From an uncultured Beijerinckiaceae bacterium (GTDB lineage Bacteria > Pseudomonadota > Alphaproteobacteria > Rhizobiales > Beijerinckiaceae), in contig CALMRL010000566.1 in assembly GCA_937873345.1 (NCBI GenBank), positions 1 to 6,866 on the forward strand: a stretch of DNA of 6,866 nt, read 5' to 3'. The position numbers and the translations under genes were made by a program. How positions within the stretch are numbered: the stretch's first letter is position 1; every line of letters starts with the position of its first letter. This document shows, one piece after another, positions 1 to 5,779 of this stretch. A model generated the notes under the pieces. It searched no databases. It was given only the letters and a program-made list of their open reading frames with translations, and was not told the DNA's origin.

Positions 1-408
1 CTGCTGGGCAGCAGCGCACTCGCCTCCGACGACTTCGCCGCGGTCGCCGGCACGGCGGCGGACGGCGCCATGCTGGTCTTCCCGCAGGACCCCCGTTCGC
101 GCCCCGCCGCGGCGGAGCTGCTCCGTCGCCTGCGCGCCAAGGGCGGCGAGCCCGACGCCTTCGTCTTCTACGGCTATGCCGCCATCCAGCTGATCGTGCA
201 GGCGGCGGGAGCAGCCGGTTCGGCGGAATCGGCAGCGATCGCCGCCGCCCTGCACTCGGGACGGGCCTTCCCGACCGTGCTCGGGCCGATCGCCTTCGAC
301 CGCAAGGGAGACCGGACCGGCGAGACGGCCGGCGGCGATGATACGATCTACGTCTGGCACAAGGGAGCGACCGGCCGCATGGCCTTCGACGAGCAGGCGC
401 GATTCTGA
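1..408 (+). CDS. Branched-chain amino-acid type ABC transporter substrate-binding protein, C-terminal part (5' end outside window)
   Basis: The frame is open from base 1 to the TGA at 406-408, so the visible 135 codons are the C-terminal lobe of a larger gene that begins upstream. The segment has the usual end of LivJ/LivK-like periplasmic binding proteins (Peripla_BP_6 type I fold): a YGYAAIQLIVQA helix, then a helix of Ala/Ser-rich residues, then the signature TVLGPIAFDRKGDRTG, and a final strand with IYVWHKG. In this family the GxIxFDxxGD stretch packs near the hinge, and the protein delivers an amino acid or related small ligand to a LivHMGF-type permease in the periplasm. The ligand cannot be told from this end alone, and relatives also bind amides, urea or aromatic compounds. 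No permease gene follows; the next gene is a flippase 106 bp downstream, so this gene may end its operon. Confidence 0.85.
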   Translation: MLGSSALASDDFAAVAGTAADGAMLVFPQDPRSRPAAAELLRRLRAKGGEPDAFVFYGYAAIQLIVQAAGAAGSAESAAIAAALHSGRAFPTVLGPIAFDRKGDRTGETAGGDDTIYVWHKGATGRMAFDEQARF

Positions 409-503
409 GGAGCCCCGCGACGATCCCGTCCCCTAACGCTTTGTTGCCGATCGACCCGGTAGCCTACGCCGACCAACGCGCCATCGCGTCGCGCCGGAGA
501 GGG

Positions 504-509
504 GGGAGG
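504..509 (+). promoter_or_regulatory. Ribosome binding site of the flippase gene
   Basis: A purine run ending in GGGAGG lies 5 nt before the GTG at 515. It is the clearest Shine-Dalgarno sequence in this gap and supports the GTG start. Confidence 0.7.
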
Positions 510-514
510 CCGCG

Positions 515-2044
515 GTGAAGGTGCTCCTCGCCTTCTTCATCAACGTCGTCTTCAACTTCGCCGTCGGCCTGCTCGTCGCCAAGTTCCTCGGACCCTCGGA
601 GTACGGCCGCTTCGCCCTGATGCTCGCCACCGCGATGGCCGTGCAGACCGCCTTCCTCGATTGGATCAGGCTGGGGGCGACCCGTTTCTATTCCGAGCGC
701 TCGCGCGGGGAGGAGCCGGCGCTGCGGGCGACGCTCGACGTCGCCTTCGCCCTCATCATCGCCGCGATGGCGCTCGGCACGGCGTTGCTGTTCTCGACCG
801 GCGTGCGCTTTCCGCTCTCGCACGGGCTGATCGCCCTGGCGCTCGGCGCAGCTGTGGCGAACGGCCTGTTCGACTTCAACACGGCCCTGGTACGCGCCCG
901 CTTCCGCGACGGGCTCTACGTCAAGCTGATCTTGGTGAAGAACCTGCTCGCCATCGGGCTGACCGGCGGCGGCGCCCTGTACTTCGGCTCGGCGCGCATG
1001 GCGATGATCGGCGGCATCGTGAGCGTCACCGGCTCCGTCGTCGCCGCGCGCGCTTCGCTGAACGACAGCGATGCCGAAATCCGCCTCGCCTCGACCGCCG
1101 TGGCACGGCGGCTCGCCGGCTACGCCCTGCCGATCGTCACCGCCAACCTGCTCTACCTCTGCATCCCGCTCGGCAATCGCGCGCTGGTCACCGTGTTCTA
1201 CGGCTTCTCCGAAACCGGGCAGTTCTCGCTCGCCTACGACATCGGCTCGAAGGTGGTGCAGGCGATCGGCTCGACGCTCGATGTGCTCCTCTTCCAGCTC
1301 GCCGTCGCGGCGCATGACCGGCTCGGCGCCGGCGAGGCGAAGCGGCGCATCGGCGACAACATGGCGATCGTCGTCGCCGTGCTGCTCCCTGCCTGCGTCG
1401 GCATCTGGCTGGTGCTACCTTCGGTCCAGGCGTTGATCGTGCCGGCGGAGTACCGCGGCCCCTTCGAGGCGCTGCTGACGCCGATGATGCCGGGGCTGTT
1501 CTTCTTTTCCCTCATCCTCTACGCGATCAATCCGATCTTCCAGATCCGCAAGCGGACGGCGCCGCTGATCGGTGCGGCCGCGGTGGCCTGCGTCGCCGAC
1601 CCGCTGCTGCTGCTCGTCGTGCCGCATCGCCACGACACCACCGGCTTGGCGATGGCGCAGAGCGGCGCCTTCATGCTCGCCTTCCTCGCGCTGGTGGCGA
1701 TCGCCGGCGCATCCCGACCCGCTTGGCCTCGCCTGCGCGACCTCGCCGGCACGGCGGTGGCGGCCCTCGCGATGGTCGCAGCCCTGCTGCCGCTGCGCAC
1801 CCATGCGCCGAGCCTGCCGACGCTGGTGCTGCAGGTCACGCTCGGCATCGCCGTCTACGGCGCACTGGTCGCCGCCCTCGACGTCGCGGCGCTGCGCACG
1901 CTGGCGGTGGTGCGGCTGCGCCCGATCGCGGCGCGCTTTCAGATTGGACGGGTTCAGGGCGCCGAGTCAGGTCTGCGCATCAGCAGGGTCGCCCAGCCCT
2001 CGATCATCCGGCGTCCGACCAGGGCGAAGCCCTGGCGGCGGTAG
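515..2044 (+). CDS. Wzx/MATE-like polysaccharide (oligosaccharide) flippase
   Basis: This is a 509-residue hydrophobic protein with roughly a dozen membrane segments. The N-terminus carries the typical opening of lipopolysaccharide/polysaccharide flippases: a first helix, then VAKFLGPSEYGRFAL (about residues 21-35). Further hydrophobic stretches lie near 74-95, 104-120, 136-156, 162-180, 203-229, 248-266, 283-303, 325-341, 350-369, 378-398, 410-426 and 436-460. Family members move undecaprenyl-linked sugar repeats across the inner membrane for O-antigen, capsule or exopolysaccharide. The substrate cannot be told, because no glycosyltransferase or polymerase gene is in view. The start is GTG with a strong RBS. 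Residues 480-509 are Arg-rich, not membrane-like, and encoded antisense to the end of prmA, so the last 30 or so residues probably extend past the ancestral C-terminus. Family assignment is firm; the specific role is inferred. Confidence 0.87.
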   Translation: MKVLLAFFINVVFNFAVGLLVAKFLGPSEYGRFALMLATAMAVQTAFLDWIRLGATRFYSERSRGEEPALRATLDVAFALIIAAMALGTALLFSTGVRFPLSHGLIALALGAAVANGLFDFNTALVRARFRDGLYVKLILVKNLLAIGLTGGGALYFGSARMAMIGGIVSVTGSVVAARASLNDSDAEIRLASTAVARRLAGYALPIVTANLLYLCIPLGNRALVTVFYGFSETGQFSLAYDIGSKVVQAIGSTLDVLLFQLAVAAHDRLGAGEAKRRIGDNMAIVVAVLLPACVGIWLVLPSVQALIVPAEYRGPFEALLTPMMPGLFFFSLILYAINPIFQIRKRTAPLIGAAAVACVADPLLLLVVPHRHDTTGLAMAQSGAFMLAFLALVAIAGASRPAWPRLRDLAGTAVAALAMVAALLPLRTHAPSLPTLVLQVTLGIAVYGALVAALDVAALRTLAVVRLRPIAARFQIGRVQGAESGLRISRVAQPSIIRRPTRAKPWRR

Positions 2045-2886
2045 GCGGCCACGGTCCCCGAAACGTCGCAGCCGAGCAGGCCGGACAGGATCACCTCGCC
2101 ACCCGGCGCCATAAGAGCGCGCAGAGCCGGCGCCATCGCGCGCAGCGGCTTGGCGAGGATGTTGGCGAAGACGAGATCGTAGGGTGCGCCGCCCCGCAGC
2201 TCGGGATGGCGTGCGCCGACGGCGCGCACGGGGCGCACGGTCGGCGCCGCGCCGTTGCGCCGGGCATTGTCGCGCGCCGTCGCCACAGCGATCGGGTCGA
2301 TGTCACCGCAGCGGATTGGGCGGCGCAACCGCCGTGCGGCGGCGATGGCGAGCACGCCGGTGCCGGTGCCGACGTCGAGGATGCGGCGCGGCCGACGACG
2401 CTTGAGCAGCGCCTCGAATTCAGCGAGGCAGCCGCGGGTGGTGCCGTGATGCCCGGTGCCGAAGGCCAGCGCCGCCTCGATCTCGATGCCGATGTCGCCG
2501 GGCCGCACCTCGCGCCGGGCATGGGCGCCGTGCAGAACGAAGCGGCCTTGGCGCACCGCCTCGAGGCCATGGAGCGATGCCGCCACCCAATCCGTTTCGG
2601 CGACGTGCTCGAAGCGGGCGGCGGCGGCGAGCGCGTCACCGGCGGCCACGGCGATCAGGGCCCGGATCGCCAGCTCGTCCGGCGGTCGGCCGAAATAGAT
2701 CTCGACGACCCACGGTCCCCCGCCGACCCATGTCAGTGGTGCGAGCGTGTCCTCGAAGGCGGCGGCGGCCGTATCGGCAGGGTCGCAGGTTTCGACCACG
2801 AGATCGGCCACGCGCCGAGCTTCGATCTCACCGCATTCGAGCCGCACCACATGGGCGGCGTTGTTCGGCGGGAGGCCTTCCAGCAT
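1954..2886 (-). CDS. prmA: Ribosomal protein L11 methyltransferase PrmA
   Basis: This 310-residue protein has PrmA hallmarks in order. An N-terminal substrate-recognition domain occupies about residues 1-110. It is followed by AFGTGHHGTT (141-150), the SAM-binding motif I LDVGTGTGVLA (170-180), the acidic loop GDIDP (194-198) that contacts the SAM ribose, and FANILAKPL (240-248), the NxxxxPL catalytic-type motif of this family. It ends in EGWATLLMRR, a usual PrmA tail. The enzyme trimethylates amino groups of ribosomal protein L11 in the cytoplasm using SAM. The ATG at 2884-2886 is the first possible start, because an in-frame TAG lies four codons upstream. No good Shine-Dalgarno sequence is seen, so translation could depend on the gene upstream or a leaderless message. 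DUF2892 lies 75 bp upstream on the same strand, and the 3' end overlaps the convergent flippase gene by 91 bp. Confidence 0.96.
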   Translation of the reverse strand: MLEGLPPNNAAHVVRLECGEIEARRVADLVVETCDPADTAAAAFEDTLAPLTWVGGGPWVVEIYFGRPPDELAIRALIAVAAGDALAAAARFEHVAETDWVAASLHGLEAVRQGRFVLHGAHARREVRPGDIGIEIEAALAFGTGHHGTTRGCLAEFEALLKRRRPRRILDVGTGTGVLAIAAARRLRRPIRCGDIDPIAVATARDNARRNGAAPTVRPVRAVGARHPELRGGAPYDLVFANILAKPLRAMAPALRALMAPGGEVILSGLLGCDVSGTVAAYRRQGFALVGRRMIEGWATLLMRRPDSAP

Positions 2887-2916
2887 CGGTGGCGCCTAGC
2901 ACGTGACCGGTGGCGC
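2887..2916. repeat. Pair of 9-bp direct repeats upstream of prmA
   Basis: CGGTGGCGC occurs at 2887-2895 and again at 2908-2916, exactly 21 bp apart (two helical turns). A CACGTG palindrome (2900-2905) lies between the copies. The first copy touches the prmA start codon. The spacing would suit a dimeric regulator, but in GC-rich DNA a chance repeat is quite possible. Confidence 0.35.
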
Positions 2917-2961
2917 TTCAACGGGCCGCGGCCGGCTCCGCCCTCCGCGCGGCAGACCAGC

Positions 2962-3207
2962 TCAGGAGCGCGAAGGCCCGACACGGGGTGTCCGGTCGTT
3001 CAGCGACGCCTTCACGATGCAGTAGCCGGTGGCCCCGCGATAGGCGAGGTAGGAACCGGTTGCCAAGGCGAGCATCGAGGCGAAGATGTTGGATCGCGGC
3101 TGTGACGCCACCGTGGTCAGCCCGAGGCCGAGCAGCACGGACAGGAGGCGCTCACCCGACGACAGGTGCGGGTCGGCATTGGCGTATTGCGACAGATCGA
3201 AGGCCAT
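2962..3207 (-). CDS. Small DUF2892 (YgaP-type) inner-membrane protein
   Basis: This 81-residue protein starts at the ATG at 3205-3207. It has a short polar N-terminus (about 1-19), two hydrophobic helices (about 20-35 and 41-56), and the ending YRGATGYCIVKASL, the most recognisable part of DUF2892 proteins. In this family two membrane helices are typical, either alone or fused to rhodanese or START-like domains; the function of the stand-alone form is unknown. The frame is open upstream to about 3420, but the extension is Pro/Arg/Cys-rich and unlike the family, and the strong RBS sits directly before 3207, so the short form was chosen. The gene lies upstream of prmA on the same strand (75 bp gap) and diverges from the phytochrome gene. 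Confidence 0.85.
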   Translation of the reverse strand: MAFDLSQYANADPHLSSGERLLSVLLGLGLTTVASQPRSNIFASMLALATGSYLAYRGATGYCIVKASLNDRTPRVGPSRS

Positions 3208-3212
3208 TACAT

Positions 3213-3218
3213 CCTCCC
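3213..3218 (-). promoter_or_regulatory. Ribosome binding site of the DUF2892 gene
   Basis: On the minus strand GGGAGG precedes the ATG by 5 nt, which fixes the start at 3207. The spacer contains an extra ATG followed at once by TAA; its last A is the first base of the real start (ATGTAATG). The first ATG is too close to the Shine-Dalgarno sequence to be used efficiently. Confidence 0.7.
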
Positions 3219-3404
3219 GGCGGGGCGCGGCGAAAACACCGGCTCGACGCATCGGTTCCGGCGTGACGCACCCGGCGGGCCGGATCGCCGCACCGCACGG
3301 CACCGGGATGCATTGAAGGCGACGGCACCATCGTCCATGCTCCGACCATCGGCCGCAATTCGTGGTAGGGCCCTCGGCCTGCCGCTGCGCTGCCGGCTGC
3401 GGCG

Positions 3405-5051
3405 GTGGGAAAGCGGCCAAGCCATCCAGATCGTCGCCGTTCAGGCCTTCAGGAATTCGGGAGAGACACGCTGCAGGATGTTCATCCCGCGATCGAGCCG
3501 GCGGAGCACGACGGACAACCGCTCGACGTTCCGGCCTCGATCCAGCCGAGCGGCGTGCTCGTCGCCTTGTCGCTTCCGATCTGGCAGATCACCTACGTAT
3601 CGCTCAATGCGGCGGAGCTGTTCGGCAAGCCCGTCGATGCGATGATCGGCGCCTCGATGGAGGTGATCCTGCCGCCCAAGATCATTCATGACCTGCGAAA
3701 CACCTTTCAGGCGGCGATGATCTCGGGGCAGGCGGAGCGCCTGTCGGGAGTGCGTATCGGCACGGAGGACGCCGAGCACGACATCTTCATCCATGCCTCC
3801 GGCAACTACGCCGTCGCCGAATGCCTGCCGGTGGCCGGCGCCGACACCATCCGCAGCGATGCCGCCGTTCTGGTCAAGACGATCATCGAACGGCTGCGCC
3901 GCACCGGCACCTTCACCGCCTTCATGACCTCGGCGGCGCGACAGCTGCGCGCCGTGACGGGCTTCGATCGTGTGCTGATCCAGGAGTTCCTGGAGGACGG
4001 CAGCGGCACGGTGGTCGTCGAAGCGTCGCGGCCGGGCATGCCGTCCTGTCTCGGCCTGCACTCTCCCGCGACCGATATCCCCGCCCGATCCCGCGCCCTG
4101 CTGCTGCGGCAGCGGCTACGGATGATCCCCGATAGCGAGGGCGCGCCGGTGCCGATCGAGCCGGCGTCGACCGCCGAGCAGCTGCCGCTCGACCTCAGCC
4201 TGTCGATGCTGCGCCCTGCCTCGCCGATCCACCTGCGGCACCTCCGCGAGATGGGCGTGCGCGCGAGCCTCACGGCCTCGATCATCCAGGGCGACGAGCT
4301 GTGGGGCCTGATCTCCTGCCACCACGAGACCCCGCGCCGCATCGCCGCCTCGACCGCCACCGCCATCGAGCTGCTTGCGCAGATGTTCTCGACGATGATC
4401 GAGGGCAAGCGGAACAAGGACGAACTGGTCGATCGCGTGAAGGCCCGCGAGACGCATGATCGGCTGATCGCCGGCATGGCACCGCAGGAGACGATCTTCC
4501 AGGATCTCGCGGCCTTCGCGCCGACCCTTCGCGAGATGATCCGCTGCGACGGCGTCGGCGTGTGGAGCGAAGGTCGCTTCGAGTTCGACGGCTTGGCGCC
4601 GCCGGCGGACGCGATGCCGGAGCTGACCCGCTTCCTCGACCACAAGCCGGCCGACCGCTGCTTCGCGACGAACGAGCTGAGCAGCGAGCTACCCGATGCA
4701 TCGCGCTATGCCGGCGCGGTCAGCGGCTTGCTCGCCCTGCCCTTCTCGCGCGTGCCGAAGGACTACGTGCTGCTGTTCCGCAGAGGGAGCGTGCGGACGG
4801 TGGCACGGAGCGACCATTCCGACGAGGCCGCGCCGTGCCAAGAAGAGCCAGGCGGGCCGTCGTCCCGCATCCCCTCCGTCCCGCGGCAGGAGGCGGTGCG
4901 CTCGCGCTCGCCGGCTTGGCGACCGTTCGAGCTGGAGATCGCGGAAACGCTTCGCATCTCCCTGCTCGACGTGGTCCTGCGCCGCCTCGACCTGATCAAT
5001 CGTGAGCACAAGATTGTGCAGCAATCGCGGGCGTTTCTCATAGCACGCTGA
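3405..5051 (+). CDS. Bacteriophytochrome-like photosensory module (PAS-GAF-PHY) with degenerate chromophore site; ends at a frameshift
   Basis: The 548 residues contain the phytochrome core. PAS spans about 38-145 (DVPASIQPSG, then ITYVSLNAAELFG). GAF spans about 160-335 (SPATDIPARSRALLL at 220-234, SPIHLRHLREMGVRASL at 273-289, LWGLISCHHETPR at 299-311). PHY spans about 350-530. Canonical proteins bind biliverdin and switch a kinase on and off with red/far-red light. Aligned from memory to Deinococcus BphP, D224, R239, R270, H276 and H306 match conserved pocket residues. The N-terminal biliverdin Cys is His35 and the plant-type GAF Cys position is Ile275. Tyr176, Phe198, Phe203 and Tyr263 of the reference are Gln193, Cys215, Ser220 and His279. 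The PHY tongue lacks its Trp and has PR (493-494) without the SF. The frame stops just before the kinase H-box. The GTG at 3405 has a poor RBS; a CTG at 3471 after a GGGAGA run is an alternative. No haem oxygenase gene is in view. Confidence 0.88.
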   Translation: MGKRPSHPDRRRSGLQEFGRDTLQDVHPAIEPAEHDGQPLDVPASIQPSGVLVALSLPIWQITYVSLNAAELFGKPVDAMIGASMEVILPPKIIHDLRNTFQAAMISGQAERLSGVRIGTEDAEHDIFIHASGNYAVAECLPVAGADTIRSDAAVLVKTIIERLRRTGTFTAFMTSAARQLRAVTGFDRVLIQEFLEDGSGTVVVEASRPGMPSCLGLHSPATDIPARSRALLLRQRLRMIPDSEGAPVPIEPASTAEQLPLDLSLSMLRPASPIHLRHLREMGVRASLTASIIQGDELWGLISCHHETPRRIAASTATAIELLAQMFSTMIEGKRNKDELVDRVKARETHDRLIAGMAPQETIFQDLAAFAPTLREMIRCDGVGVWSEGRFEFDGLAPPADAMPELTRFLDHKPADRCFATNELSSELPDASRYAGAVSGLLALPFSRVPKDYVLLFRRGSVRTVARSDHSDEAAPCQEEPGGPSSRIPSVPRQEAVRSRSPAWRPFELEIAETLRISLLDVVLRRLDLINREHKIVQQSRAFLIAR

Positions 5052-5059
5052 ACCATTGC

Positions 5060-5656
5060 GTGAAGAACGCGCGCGCCGTCAGCCGTTCGCCGGTGCGGCA
5101 AAGCCGAGAGAGCGCCCTTCTCGATGTCTTCACCAATGATCTGGAGGCATGCATCCATGTGCTCGCCGCAGCGCACGAGCAGCCCACGCTGTCGCATCGG
5201 ATGGCGGCGCCGCTGCGCGGCCTGATCGAGACCGGAGTGAGGAGCTGGACCGAACCCGACGATCGCGGCCAAGCACCAGCCCGCCATCCTCCGCACGTCG
5301 GCAAGCGCCTCGACCTCAAAGGCAAGACCGCGCTGCTCGTCGAGGACCGCCTCGCGATCGCGCTCGATGCGCAGGCGACGCTGCGGAACTGTGGCGCCGA
5401 GGTCGAACTCGCGGCCACGGCGAGCGATGCGAAACGTGCGATCAGGCTCGGCCGCTTCGATGCCGCCGTCCTCGACGTCGACGTCGACGTCGAGACGAGC
5501 TTCCCGATCGCCGAAGCCTTGGAGGAGCGCGACATCCCCTTCGTCTTCGCCACCGGCCACGGCGAAGCGGTCGCCGTGCCAGAACGCTTCCGGCACATCC
5601 CCATTCTATCGAAGCCCTATACCGAGGACGCGCTGCGAGATGCGCTGGCGACCTGA
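5060..5656 (+). CDS. Kinase dimerisation-domain remnant plus response-regulator receiver domain
   Basis: The frame gives 198 residues from a GTG at 5060, 8 nt after the stop of the photosensory frame. Residues 1-42 match the second half of a HisKA_2/HWE-type dimerisation domain (VKNARAV, then LEACIHVLAAAHEQ). The phospho-accepting His lies just upstream in this frame (LNHCVKN, codon 5054-5056), with Cys where Arg is usual. Residues 45-65 resemble only the very start of an ATPase domain. A complete receiver domain follows at about 88-198: acidic pair E95/D96, phospho-acceptor D139 in AAVLDV, T165 in FATGHG and K185 in LSKPYTEDAL. This closely matches receiver domains found at the end of alphaproteobacterial hybrid kinases. 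No Shine-Dalgarno sequence precedes 5060, so any translation would need re-initiation or frameshifting. As a product it would act as a single-domain receiver lacking an output domain. HWE and HisKA_2 cannot be told apart without the missing ATPase motifs. Confidence 0.8.
   Translation: MKNARAVSRSPVRQSRESALLDVFTNDLEACIHVLAAAHEQPTLSHRMAAPLRGLIETGVRSWTEPDDRGQAPARHPPHVGKRLDLKGKTALLVEDRLAIALDAQATLRNCGAEVELAATASDAKRAIRLGRFDAAVLDVDVDVETSFPIAEALEERDIPFVFATGHGEAVAVPERFRHIPILSKPYTEDALRDALAT
5474..5491 (+). repeat. Three tandem GACGTC hexamers across the phospho-Asp codon
   Basis: GACGTC is repeated three times in frame and encodes DVDVDV. The first GAC is the codon of the receiver phospho-acceptor D139. 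In related receivers the same place usually reads D-V-N-L-x-G-E, so the length is unchanged but the sequence has become a repeat. Confidence 0.8.
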
Positions 5657-5779
5657 TACGCGAGGCCGCGACCAGCAACGGGAGATGAAGGAGACGGCCT
5701 TCACCACATCGGAGAAGAACGGAGGTGAGTGCGAGAATACTCGGGCTGGGAAGGTTGGTTACGGGAGCGATCTAGCGGC

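Larger units (their letters stand above)
3405..5656 (+). pseudogene. Whole bacteriophytochrome hybrid histidine kinase locus: frameshifted and missing its ATPase domain
   Basis: Read together, the two frames give PAS-GAF-PHY, a kinase H-box region, and a receiver domain, the order of hybrid phytochrome kinases. The first frame ends ...AFLIAR-stop at 5051. One frame over, the expected kinase sequence continues as LNHCVKN from 5048. Only two bases (5046-5047) separate codon GCA (5043-5045) from CTG (5048-5050), so a single lost base explains the break. From the His codon (5054-5056) to the start of the receiver domain (about 5321) there are only some 90 codons, where a complete kinase needs well over 200. 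The N and G boxes of the ATP-binding domain are absent. Loss of pocket residues, the frameshift and the domain deletion all point to decay. Against this, both open frames remain long and the receiver residues are intact. Confidence 0.72.

Noticed and set aside
409..514. Terminator or promoter in the gap before the flippase
   Set aside because: No convincing stem with T-run and no paired -35/-10 boxes were found; only the RBS is clear.
464..1315. Long open frame on the minus strand opposite the flippase (283 codons)
   Set aside because: Its product is His/Glu/Arg/Gly-rich low complexity with no domain, a normal by-product of antisense GC-rich coding; the plus strand encodes a clear membrane protein.
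1723..3105. 460-codon open frame on the plus strand across prmA
   Set aside because: It is antisense to unmistakable PrmA motifs and yields no recognisable protein.
3313..3341. Possible sigma-70 style promoter (TTGAAG, 17 bp, CATGCT) ahead of the phytochrome gene
   Set aside because: Spacing and place fit, but the -10 box matches only half of the consensus; too weak to annotate.
3208..3420. N-terminal extension of the DUF2892 protein to about 3420
   Set aside because: The extension is Pro/Arg/Cys-rich and unlike the family, and the good RBS lies directly before 3207.
3441..4645. Open frames on the minus strand opposite the phytochrome gene
   Set aside because: They give Arg/Ser-rich products without domains, while the plus strand shows PAS-GAF-PHY motifs.
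5025..5062. Programmed -1 frameshift joining the photosensory and receiver frames
   Set aside because: No slippery heptamer or obvious downstream structure is seen, and the ATPase domain is missing as well, so decay explains the data better.
5686..5703. Hairpin TGAAGG-agacgg-CCTTCA in the gap between the receiver gene and the convergent secreted-protein gene
   Set aside because: The stem is only 6 bp and no T-tract follows on either strand, so a terminator cannot be supported. The rest of the 123-bp gap (5657-5779) shows nothing else.
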